This document shows positions 48,039 to 56,617 of a stretch of DNA of 64,000 nt, piece by piece. Each line of letters opens with the position of its first letter. Position 1 is the first letter of the stretch. Below the pieces are notes generated by a model. That model saw nothing but the letters and a program-made list of their open reading frames with translations, searched no databases and had not been told where the DNA came from. The stretch lies in the NCBI RefSeq assembly GCF_030406085.1, contig NZ_CP129002.1:310001-374000 (forward strand), read 5' to 3'. The stretch comes from Bartonella sp. TP (GTDB taxonomy: Bacteria; Pseudomonadota; Alphaproteobacteria; Rhizobiales; Rhizobiaceae). The position numbers and the translations under genes were made by a program.

Positions 48039-48048
48039 GGACGATCAC

Positions 48049-49974
48049 ATGAGCCGTAAAAAACAAAAACTAGAATTAACATGGATCGGGAAAGACAAGC
48101 GCCCTCGGCTTGAGCCACGCATCCTGCTGGAAGACCCTGAAAAATCTTATCATGTAAATGAGCGCATCACAGAAAAAGATATCTTTGATAATAAACTAAT
48201 TTTTGGCGACAACTTACTCGCTCTGAAAGCTCTGGAAGCCGAGTATGCAGGGCAAGTGAAGTGCGTTTATATCGATCCGCCATTCAACACAGGAGCCGCC
48301 TTTGACAACTATGAGGATGGATTGGAACATTCAATTTGGCTGGATTTGATGCATCAACGTATTTCGATTTTAAACAATTTGTTGATCGATGATGGGTGCA
48401 TATTTGTTCATCTTGATGACAATGAAGTGGATTACTTAAAAGTAATTTTAGATGAAGTTTTTGGGCGGGATAATTTCATCAATAGAATAACAGTTGAAGC
48501 AAGATCTCCTAGTGCTTTTAGCACTGTTAATCCAGGGGTGTTTAAAGCATCTGAATACATACTATGGTACGCAAAAAAGAAAACATCTTGGGAGTCGCGT
48601 TCACTGCGAATCCCAACTGACCGAGATACTGCGTATAGCAAATTCATTCCAAACAAGAATGATGCATACGAAAATTGGAAAATTAAGCCGCTTAAAATAT
48701 CCTTTTTGGAGGAAATAAATTCTGACCGCTTAAACGATATAAGCAAGTTTATTGAGCAGATTAAAAAGGAGGCAAATGGGCTGTCTGTAAAAGAATTAAC
48801 TGCATATTTTGAAGAAAATTTCAAATACAGCATAATGCTTAACGTTAAGAATGTTGCAGGCCAATTTAGAACAAAACTTTCAAAATTTGATAATAGTGAA
48901 TTTGAATTGTGGGCCTATGAATATCTTCTTGAACGAATAAGCGTAAATTATAGTGATCGTGATTTAGATAATTTTGTTTTTGAAAATGCTGATAAAGTTT
49001 TTAGACCAACAGAGATCAGCGACAGTGGGGCTGGACAAGAAACAGTGGCTCTAAAAAATAATTCTAAAGAGAATCCCGGTGTAGTATATCGCCAGCAACG
49101 AGATGGATATGACGACATCTTTATTTTAAATGGACAACAATTATCTTTTTACGAAAAAAACGTATCTGACGTTGATGGAAAATTATCGGCAACTAAGCTG
49201 CTTACAAACGTCTGGTCAGATATTTCATGGGAGGGCATTGCCAAAGAAGGTGGTGTGACTTTCAAAAAAGGTAAAAAACCTGAGAAGCTAATAAAAAGAT
49301 GTCTGGAACTAACCTCAAACGAAGGCGATTTAGTTTTAGATTCCTTTGGAGGCTCGGGAACCACAGCAGCGGTCGCGCACAAAATGGGGCGCAGATGGAT
49401 TGCAGTTGAGCTCGGCGAACAGTGCCATACGCATATTATTCCACGCATGAAGCGTATTATAGACGGCAGCGATCAAACAGGCATTTCAAAGGATGTGAAG
49501 TGGAAAGGCGGCGGCGGATTCCGCTATTACCGATTGGCACCATCCATGCTGGAAAAGGATAAATGGGGCAACTGGGTTATCAGCAAGGATTACAATGCCG
49601 GAATGCTGACCGAAGCCATGTGCAAGCATATGGGCTTCACCTATGCGCCGGATGAAAGCCATTATTGGATGCATGGCCACTCCACGGAGACCGACTTCAT
49701 CTATGTCACAACCATCTCGCTCACGCATGAGCAGTTGCGGGCGATTAGCGAAGAAGTTGGCCCTAACCGAACGCTTTTGATCTGTTGCAAAGCATTCAAC
49801 GCTAATGCTGAAGCCTTTGATAATTTAACACTGAAAAAGATACCGCGGGCGGTTCTGACAAAATGTGAATGGGGCAAGGATGATTACAGCCTGAATGTCG
49901 CCAAACTGCAGCCAGCAGAAAGTGATGATCAAGCTGAGCCTGACCTGTTCGAAGAAGAAAGTGAGGAGGCATAA
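48049..49974 (+). CDS. Type III DNA methyltransferase (Mod), N6-adenine, beta class
   Basis: Modifies host DNA so that Res does not cut it, and provides target recognition. The 641-residue protein has catalytic motif IV as YIDPPFNTG (DPPF at residues 76-79) before the SAM motif I as DSFGGSGTT (about 430), the beta-class order of type III Mod. The segment in between (about residues 140-420) is the target recognition domain and is visibly more AT-rich than both flanks. It is two bases upstream of res. Confidence 0.93.
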   Translation: MSRKKQKLELTWIGKDKRPRLEPRILLEDPEKSYHVNERITEKDIFDNKLIFGDNLLALKALEAEYAGQVKCVYIDPPFNTGAAFDNYEDGLEHSIWLDLMHQRISILNNLLIDDGCIFVHLDDNEVDYLKVILDEVFGRDNFINRITVEARSPSAFSTVNPGVFKASEYILWYAKKKTSWESRSLRIPTDRDTAYSKFIPNKNDAYENWKIKPLKISFLEEINSDRLNDISKFIEQIKKEANGLSVKELTAYFEENFKYSIMLNVKNVAGQFRTKLSKFDNSEFELWAYEYLLERISVNYSDRDLDNFVFENADKVFRPTEISDSGAGQETVALKNNSKENPGVVYRQQRDGYDDIFILNGQQLSFYEKNVSDVDGKLSATKLLTNVWSDISWEGIAKEGGVTFKKGKKPEKLIKRCLELTSNEGDLVLDSFGGSGTTAAVAHKMGRRWIAVELGEQCHTHIIPRMKRIIDGSDQTGISKDVKWKGGGGFRYYRLAPSMLEKDKWGNWVISKDYNAGMLTEAMCKHMGFTYAPDESHYWMHGHSTETDFIYVTTISLTHEQLRAISEEVGPNRTLLICCKAFNANAEAFDNLTLKKIPRAVLTKCEWGKDDYSLNVAKLQPAESDDQAEPDLFEEESEEA

Positions 49975-49976
49975 TT

Positions 49977-52727
49977 ATGAACCGTACTGTAAGAAACATA
50001 TCTGCTCGTCTCTCGCTGCGCCGCCCGCAGGATGAATCTCTTGATATTCTGGCTCGTGTGCTTGAAAGCATTGAACTGTCAAAAGACCCGGACCTTGAGC
50101 GTGATCTTGAAGTCATCAAAAGCATGTATCCATCCGTACAGGATTTTGAACGCGACTTCCCGTCCATCTGTTTTGCACTGGCAACAGGGGTGGGTAAAAC
50201 TCGCCTGATGGGCGCGTTTATTAGCTACTTGTATTTGACCAGCCGTAGTCGCCATTTCTTTGTATTGACACCCAACCTGACCATCTATGAAAAGCTGAAG
50301 GAAGATTTTAGTCCTCAAAGCCCTAAATACGTTTTCCGTGGCATTCAGGAGTTTGTTTCTAACCCGCCAGTCATCATTACTGGTGAGGATTATGATAGCG
50401 GTAAAGGTGTGCGCTTTGATATTAATAACTTCCGTGGTCAGGGCCGCTTGTTTGAAGATAGCGACACCCCGTTTATCAATATTTTCAACATCTCAAAGAT
50501 TAATGCGACCGAGAATAAAAAAGGCGCTGCCAAATCAAGTACGCCACGCATTAAACGCCTGCAAGAGACCATTGGGGAGAGCTATTTTGAGTATCTTTCC
50601 AACCTGCCAGACTTGGTCATGCTGATGGATGAAGCTCACCGCTATCGTGCCTCAGCTGGTGCAAGCGCCATTAATGAGTTGAAGCCTGTGCTAGGGATTG
50701 AACTGACTGCTACGCCGAAAACCACGGGATCAACGCCCGTTGATTTCAAAAATACGATCTATGCGTATTCATTATCTGAGGCTATGGAAGATGGGTATGT
50801 AAAAGACCCTGCAGTGGCTACCCGTAAAGACTTTAAGCCTGAAAACTATACAGCTGAGCAGCTTGAACGCATTAAACTGGAAGACGGTATTCATCACCAT
50901 GAGCATGTAAAAGTCGAGCTTGATGTTTATGCCCGACAGTATGACAAAAAGATCGTTAAACCGTTTATGCTTGTGGTGGCTCAAGACACCGAGCATGCTC
51001 GCCAGTTACGTGAGCTGCTAGAATCCGATGCTTTCTTTGAGGGGCGCTACAAAGGAAAGGTTGCGGAGGTTCACTCCAAGCAATCTGGTGCGGAAGAAGA
51101 TGAAAACATTCAGCGCCTGATATCCGTTGAGGACCCGAACGAACCCACAGAAATTGTTATCCACGTTAACAAGCTGAAAGAAGGCTGGGATGTAACCAAT
51201 CTTTACACCATCGTTCCGCTTCGTGCTTCGGCATCTGAGATTTTAACAGAGCAAACTATTGGTCGTGGCTTGCGCTTGCCATATGGCCGTAGAACAGGTG
51301 TTGAGGCGGTTGATCGCCTGACCATCATCGCTCATGACAGATTCCAAGATATTGTGGATCGTGCCAATGACCCCAATTCGATCATCAAGAAGAAAATTGA
51401 GATTGGTAACGGCGGTGATGTGCCGTTTGAGAAACCGCAAGCCATCGCCGTTCCGTCTATGGCTTCAATGGCTTTGACTGGTTCTTCCGTGTCTGGAAAT
51501 GATTATCATCACCAACAAAACACTTCAACACACACAATACTCAAAACACCACAGCATCATAGAGTTGCTGAGGTCACCATGGAAGTTGCCAAGCGTTTTG
51601 AAAGACTGCAAAGCTCTAGGGAACTATCTTCTCCTGAGATACAAAAACAAATTATCAAAGAAGTCTCAGAAATCATTAGACCAGATCAAGGTTCTCTGGC
51701 GTTAGAACCAGATACCGCAAACGCAGTTGTTAAGGAGGTCGTGGAAACTGTTACTAAAAATTTGGCAGAACTAACAATAGATATTCCAAACATTGTTCTG
51801 ATTCCATCACGCGATGTAACATACGGATTTCATGAGTTTGATCTTGATGGTCTAGAACGATTGAACTTTCAGCCTGTCAGCCAAGAAATTTTAATCCGTC
51901 AGTTGCGTACGAGTAAAAGCAGTTTGCTTTCTTGGGATGGTGGCTACGACAAAGAGCAAAGCCTTGAAAACTATGTTATTAGAGGATTAATTGACCACGA
52001 CCTCGTTGATTATGACGAACATGCTGAATTGCTTTACAAGCTTGCAGGACAGATTGTTGGCCGCTTTAAGTCTTATTTATCTGACGAAAGTGATGTCGAA
52101 AATGTTTTGATTCATAATCAAGGAAAAATAACTGACTTCATTGTTGCACAGCTGATGCAGCATTATTGGGAAACACCTACGGACTATCAGGTAAGTGTTA
52201 GCAGAGGATTCACAATATTGAAGCCCTTTAACTGCACTATTCAGCAAGGTACAGCGCCTAGAGATTTCAGATCAATTCCAGAAATTAAAAGCGATGTGAA
52301 AAAGATCGTTTTCGGTGGCTTTACAAAATGCTGTTATCCGCTACAAAAATTTGACTCGGTAGATGGTGAGCTTAGGTTTGCTCAGATTTTGGAAGATGAT
52401 AAGAAAGTAATACGCTGGATGAAGCCAGCGCCGGGCGTATTCCAAATTGAATATAAAAATGGCGTTTCTTATGAGCCGGACTTTGTAGTTGAAACGGCGG
52501 ATGCCAAATATCTGTGTGAACCTAAAATGGCCTCAGAGATGAAGAGTGACACAGTTTTGGCTAAACAGAAGGCCGCTGTTCGTTGGTGTCAATATGCTAC
52601 GCAACATGCCAAAGAGAATGGTGGAAAGCCATGGCATTATGCTCTCATTCCACACAATGCAATTACTTCAAATAGAAGTTTTGAAGGACTGATGAGTGAA
52701 TACATGGTTCAGGCTGAGTTGGTTTGA
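49977..52727 (+). CDS. Type III restriction enzyme, helicase-nuclease subunit (Res)
   Basis: Res with Mod cleaves unmodified DNA after ATP-driven communication between sites. The 916-residue protein has Walker A ATGVGKT (residues 69-75), DEAH in LVMLMDEAHRYRA (about 217-220), motif VI EQTIGRGLRLPYG, and the C-terminal PD-(D/E)XK nuclease (EPDFVVET, then YLCEPK, about residues 832-849). The 3' part from about 51,490 is more AT-rich than the first half. Its last 19 bases overlap the end of the convergent phage lysozyme gene. Confidence 0.93.
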   Translation: MNRTVRNISARLSLRRPQDESLDILARVLESIELSKDPDLERDLEVIKSMYPSVQDFERDFPSICFALATGVGKTRLMGAFISYLYLTSRSRHFFVLTPNLTIYEKLKEDFSPQSPKYVFRGIQEFVSNPPVIITGEDYDSGKGVRFDINNFRGQGRLFEDSDTPFINIFNISKINATENKKGAAKSSTPRIKRLQETIGESYFEYLSNLPDLVMLMDEAHRYRASAGASAINELKPVLGIELTATPKTTGSTPVDFKNTIYAYSLSEAMEDGYVKDPAVATRKDFKPENYTAEQLERIKLEDGIHHHEHVKVELDVYARQYDKKIVKPFMLVVAQDTEHARQLRELLESDAFFEGRYKGKVAEVHSKQSGAEEDENIQRLISVEDPNEPTEIVIHVNKLKEGWDVTNLYTIVPLRASASEILTEQTIGRGLRLPYGRRTGVEAVDRLTIIAHDRFQDIVDRANDPNSIIKKKIEIGNGGDVPFEKPQAIAVPSMASMALTGSSVSGNDYHHQQNTSTHTILKTPQHHRVAEVTMEVAKRFERLQSSRELSSPEIQKQIIKEVSEIIRPDQGSLALEPDTANAVVKEVVETVTKNLAELTIDIPNIVLIPSRDVTYGFHEFDLDGLERLNFQPVSQEILIRQLRTSKSSLLSWDGGYDKEQSLENYVIRGLIDHDLVDYDEHAELLYKLAGQIVGRFKSYLSDESDVENVLIHNQGKITDFIVAQLMQHYWETPTDYQVSVSRGFTILKPFNCTIQQGTAPRDFRSIPEIKSDVKKIVFGGFTKCCYPLQKFDSVDGELRFAQILEDDKKVIRWMKPAPGVFQIEYKNGVSYEPDFVVETADAKYLCEPKMASEMKSDTVLAKQKAAVRWCQYATQHAKENGGKPWHYALIPHNAITSNRSFEGLMSEYMVQAELV

Positions 52728-53152
52728 TAAAAACCAGCTTCTGCAGCCCGCCGCCGAACAAGCCCTTTGAGCTTACGTCCACCAGCCCAGACCCAGCGCA
52801 TGAATTGCTCTGGTACTTCGGCGTGTTCCTCGCGGTTGATTTTACGGCGCAGAGTTGAGCGTTGGAGCGCACCACCACCAAGATTATAGGTGAATGACAC
52901 CAGCGCATCGAACTGACCATCTGTCAGCGGTACGTTAATCAGGCGCAGGACGGCACGCTCTGCGATCTGGGCATCTTGGCGTAAAAGCTCCTCGGCCTGT
53001 GCTTCATCAATACCTGCTGCAAAGTCCTCGTCGTCTTTTACAACGTGACCATAGCCGATGGTGGGATAACCAGCCGGACAAAAATAAACGGTCTGAGAGA
53101 AGCCCTCGAACCGTTTGATCAGGTCCAGTCCGTTTTGTGTGATGTGTCTCAT
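52709..53152 (-). CDS. Phage endolysin, GH24 (T4-type) lysozyme
   Basis: Cleaves peptidoglycan at lysis. The 147-residue protein has KRFEGF with the catalytic Glu (about residue 15), YPTIGYGHV with the Asp/Thr region, and VSFTYNLGGGALQRSTL, the GH24 hallmark. No signal peptide, so it needs the nearby holin for release. Overlaps the next gene upstream in ATGA. Confidence 0.93.
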   Translation of the reverse strand: MRHITQNGLDLIKRFEGFSQTVYFCPAGYPTIGYGHVVKDDEDFAAGIDEAQAEELLRQDAQIAERAVLRLINVPLTDGQFDALVSFTYNLGGGALQRSTLRRKINREEHAEVPEQFMRWVWAGGRKLKGLVRRRAAEAGFYQTNSA

Positions 53153-53442
53153 TTTTCCAGTGTTCCTACAACTTTCAGGTTCTTGCTCCCATATTCAAAA
53201 ACGCCATGCCATTGCTCTTGCCCAAGGACCTCTTTGCGCTCAATCATCAGCGTAAAGCGGTCAATGCCGTATTGTTTGGCAGTGGCGTAATCTTCCAGTG
53301 CGTACCAAGCTTTACGGGCCAGTGTGGTGGCCATTTTCTTGACCATGTATTCAAAGGCATTCAGCAGCGCTTCCAGCTCTGCGTCTGTGCATTTTTCGTT
53401 TTGAACATCCTCAATCATTGCCTTGTAAAATAGTTTGCTCAT
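53149..53442 (-). CDS. Hypothetical prophage protein in lysis cassette
   Basis: A 97-residue soluble protein, not recognised. The N-terminal half is helical (residues about 18-55), the C-terminal part has short strands. A GGAGAT ribosome-binding site precedes the ATG, and the stop overlaps the lysozyme start (ATGA), so it is expressed with the endolysin. Confidence 0.7.
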   Translation of the reverse strand: MSKLFYKAMIEDVQNEKCTDAELEALLNAFEYMVKKMATTLARKAWYALEDYATAKQYGIDRFTLMIERKEVLGQEQWHGVFEYGSKNLKVVGTLEK

Positions 53443-53529
53443 GGTGTTATCTCCTTGTTTTCTATTGCTTTTTACACTTACAGTAACGCTTCATTCCGGG
53501 CGCTTATCAAGTGAATAAGATCATGTTTT

Positions 53530-53988
53530 TCAAGGATTTGAGCGGAACTTGGCCAAGGCACGTTGCCCAAACCAGAAGGACATGACAGCAGCAAACAACG
53601 CTTGTGTTTCGCCGTCCCACACGGCAATCAGTCCGTCGGTAATACCGACACCCTGATCCAGCAGCTTGAACAGCGCAGCGGTTTTGACGGTGGCGAACAG
53701 AATGAAAAACGCGTAGGTGATGATCGGACGCACCGATGCTCGCAGTGCCTCCACCCATTTTACTCCGCTGGGCTGGCTGGCATGAGCATAGAGCGCCTTG
53801 CTTTCTGCCACATCGGCCTGCACCTGTATTTCCTCAAGGCGCTGTGTGTGGCCTTGGCGTTGCGCCTCCATCTGGCGATCCAGAATGGCCAGCTCATGTT
53901 TGCGGTCGGCGTGGTCACGCCAAAGTTTCAAAAAATCCGGGAACGCGGATGATAAAAAGCCCAGCAGGCTTCCAAGTAATGTCAGCAT
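53530..53988 (-). CDS. Holin, 3-TM gene-transfer-agent type
   Basis: The 152-residue protein matches the holin family used by alphaproteobacterial gene transfer agents: N-terminal membrane-prone stretch (residues 1-18), a charged helix (DHADRKHELAILDRQMEAQRQ), the ALRASVRPIITYAFFILFATVK segment in two parts, and a C-terminal membrane segment with MSFWFGQRALAK. It forms the inner-membrane hole that lets the endolysin out. The 87 bases to the next gene hold nothing I can identify. Confidence 0.85.
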   Translation of the reverse strand: MLTLLGSLLGFLSSAFPDFLKLWRDHADRKHELAILDRQMEAQRQGHTQRLEEIQVQADVAESKALYAHASQPSGVKWVEALRASVRPIITYAFFILFATVKTAALFKLLDQGVGITDGLIAVWDGETQALFAAVMSFWFGQRALAKFRSNP

Positions 53989-54002
53989 AGTTTTTCTCCT
54001 GT

Positions 54003-54296
54003 TTATTTGGGGGTGAAGGGTCCAATTTTTGCAGCCACACCTGCGACCAAGAGCGCCAGAAGACCAATGGTGATCCAGCGCACGATGGTTTGCAGAAAGG
54101 TGCGTTGCATGGTTTTGATTGAGCCCGCCAGATCACGTAAATCACGGATGTCGTGAGCGGCTTCTTCATCAGCCAAGCCAACTTCTTTCAGGGCTTTTCT
54201 GGCCCCTCGGCAGGCAGCTTGCTCCAGCAGAGACTCAAATTCTGTACGCGGCAGGCACACCATATCGTCCTGCCGCTGATGGTTATCAGCGGTCAT
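54003..54296 (-). CDS. DUF6127 family small membrane protein
   Basis: The 97-residue protein has the DUF6127 layout: TEFESLLEQAACRGARKALKEVGL, HDIRDLRDL, and a C-terminal membrane segment (about residues 71-90). Such genes sit next to holins in alphaproteobacterial prophages; function unknown. Confidence 0.75.
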   Translation of the reverse strand: MTADNHQRQDDMVCLPRTEFESLLEQAACRGARKALKEVGLADEEAAHDIRDLRDLAGSIKTMQRTFLQTIVRWITIGLLALLVAGVAAKIGPFTPK

Positions 54297-54320
54297 GATT
54301 ATTCTTCCTGTTTTTAAAGA

Positions 54321-56591
54321 TTATTGGTCGGCGGTATGGACGACAGGGTTTTCAGCAACGGCGCTGATTTCAACCAGCTCGCCGCGAGGCCGAACAGCCG
54401 TGACGCGGGCCAGCGTGCTCCATTTCTCGCCAGCGCCAAAGGCAATGTGCGTGCGCTCCTGCAGCTCACCAGTGTAGGGCGTGAAGTCGAGCTCATCCTG
54501 CAAAACCACCTGATTGGGTGTTTCACCGGGTAGAACAAGCAACGGACCAGAAACGCTGCCATCAGCTTTACGCAGGCTGATAAAGTGATCCCCAAGCTCC
54601 TCGGACCATTCCAATGGCTCCGATAAGCTCAAAACATTGTCATCAACCGCAATAACCTCGGCACCTTGGCCCCAGCTTGGCATATCATGGGCTATGGCGA
54701 TCAGGTCACCATAGGTGGGGATCAAGCCTTCTAGCTCTGTTTGAAAGGTCACCAAGCGTCTACGATAACGATTGGCGGCGGCCATATATTTGCCTTCGCG
54801 GATAGCTTGGGCTTTTTCAGTGCAGCCAAACAATCGCACCCGGGCGGGTTGATCGCTGGTGCTATCAGGCAGGCTGACGGTTTCTTCTGCCGTTTGCCAT
54901 GTCTCTTTTGAGAAATACTCCACTGTGACGCTATCCGCTGTATCATCACTGGCCAGCAGATACTGGATTTTGAGGCTGTTCTTCACGATATTACGAGGAC
55001 TGAACAAGGCCACAGGGATTGAGCGTTGCTCATCTCTGACAAAGCGAACAGTGCCGCTTTGCATGAAGCTCACGGCGCGGCCACAGCGTGCCGTTCGGCT
55101 CAATGCCTCCCAGACCGTGACTGTTTGATCAAACACCGCATCGAAATAATCGCCGCGAGATTGCCAATTGGCATCCAGCGCTTTGAGCTGCGTCAGATCA
55201 ATCCGGCTATCATCCAGTTTGCCGCCATATTGACTGCGAGCAATATCAGCGAGAGCCCATGCAATGGAGCGCGTGACTTGTGGTGCTGACCATCCGGTGG
55301 CTTCATCCCATATAGGCAATTTGCGCGTGACAAGGCAGTTCACCATCCGTGATGAGCGTTGAGACAAATTATCCGTGGCCCGCATTTTCATGGCGATGAG
55401 CGTAACGTTTCCAAAATCAGGCGTTTGATCCAAGACAGCTTTTAAGCCGCCCCAGCGAAGCTCATGCCCGGCTCTGGCAGATGTATCCTTGGCATCGGTT
55501 CTCAGAGCCCGCACTTCATAGCGTCCAACTGCGACCGCATAATCAAACGTCATGCGTTGCGGCGTATTGGTGGCTGCCGTGAGGGTTTCACTCCCCAATG
55601 TCTGCCATGCGCCAATTGCTGTGCCGTCATCATCGATCTGACGCGCTTCAAACTGCCATGTGATGGTGCGGTTGTTCAGGCCGCCGCTATCATTGGCGTA
55701 ATAGACCCCACGCGGCATGACAATATCAACGCTGATCTGGTGGCAGTTGGTTTGTGCAGGATTGGCCACAAAAGGCCCAACCCAATCACCACCATCACCT
55801 GTGCTGAGTAATTCTTGTCCTGCGACCTCGGGTGCAGTGACGACATCCGTATCAAATAGCGTGACGGCATCGCCGGGTTGCACGATTTCATAGTCAATTT
55901 CTTCAAAGGAGCTGATCGGCGTATCCTCAATACGGATTTGCTCCAGATCATATTCTCCCTGACCAATGCAGTGCAGTTGATGCAAATATTGCTCGTTATT
56001 CTGATACAGCGAATATGGCGTTGCGGCCAAGTCGGGATAGACAATGTGCCGACCATAGACCACCGGGATCGGCTGACTTAATCGCGCCTGATTGCCTTGG
56101 GCTTGCAGTGAATAAGTCGGGCTGGCTGCGGATGTATTACCAAAGCCACTATTCAAACTGGTGGATGGCACAGGCGGCGGCACCAACACATTCAACAGTG
56201 CACTTCCAGCAAACGCAACACCAGCGGTTACCAATGCCACCCCAACAGTGCTGGTGACACCGATTGCTCCGGCGAGCGCAGCTCCTGCATAAGGGGCCGC
56301 AACCATGACAGCAATGGTCAGTACGGATCGTAAAATCTTACCGCCCCCACCACCGCCGCCTTGGGGCAGCGTGATAAAGGTGACGACATCAGACAGACCA
56401 ATGGTGATCTTATACCATTGATCGCGAAGCACCGCTTCGCCATTAAATAAACAAATGGTTGGGCGTTCAAATTCTATGATGCCCGCTTCATCAAGCCATT
56501 CACGAATGGTGATGGGATGATCGACCGCAAAAATATCGCGTCCGCGTGCTGGCATAAATGGATTGTGAAGCATGTGGACGCAAGCAAACAT
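54321..56591 (-). CDS. Phage tail tip / host specificity protein (J-like)
   Basis: The 756-residue protein has an N-terminal tail-assembly region (about 1-75), a Gly-run linker and hydrophobic Ala/Val-rich segment (about 77-135), the start of the J-like region QARLSQPIPVVYGRHIVYPD (in two parts), and beta-rich C-terminal tail-fibre domains. Similar proteins end siphophage tails and contact the host. GAGGT precedes the ATG. No other tail gene is present: the next gene upstream is a helicase, only 26 bases away. Confidence 0.85.
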   Translation of the reverse strand: MFACVHMLHNPFMPARGRDIFAVDHPITIREWLDEAGIIEFERPTICLFNGEAVLRDQWYKITIGLSDVVTFITLPQGGGGGGGKILRSVLTIAVMVAAPYAGAALAGAIGVTSTVGVALVTAGVAFAGSALLNVLVPPPVPSTSLNSGFGNTSAASPTYSLQAQGNQARLSQPIPVVYGRHIVYPDLAATPYSLYQNNEQYLHQLHCIGQGEYDLEQIRIEDTPISSFEEIDYEIVQPGDAVTLFDTDVVTAPEVAGQELLSTGDGGDWVGPFVANPAQTNCHQISVDIVMPRGVYYANDSGGLNNRTITWQFEARQIDDDGTAIGAWQTLGSETLTAATNTPQRMTFDYAVAVGRYEVRALRTDAKDTSARAGHELRWGGLKAVLDQTPDFGNVTLIAMKMRATDNLSQRSSRMVNCLVTRKLPIWDEATGWSAPQVTRSIAWALADIARSQYGGKLDDSRIDLTQLKALDANWQSRGDYFDAVFDQTVTVWEALSRTARCGRAVSFMQSGTVRFVRDEQRSIPVALFSPRNIVKNSLKIQYLLASDDTADSVTVEYFSKETWQTAEETVSLPDSTSDQPARVRLFGCTEKAQAIREGKYMAAANRYRRRLVTFQTELEGLIPTYGDLIAIAHDMPSWGQGAEVIAVDDNVLSLSEPLEWSEELGDHFISLRKADGSVSGPLLVLPGETPNQVVLQDELDFTPYTGELQERTHIAFGAGEKWSTLARVTAVRPRGELVEISAVAENPVVHTADQ

Positions 56592-56617
56592 GAGAACCTC
56601 GTAATTTAGTATGCTGA

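Noticed and set aside
38242..52727. Island as a DISARM or BREX locus
   Set aside because: The SNF2 motor and a methyltransferase are shared with class 1 DISARM, but there is no DrmA, DrmB (DUF1998) or DrmC (PLD), and no PglZ or BrxC/BrxL.
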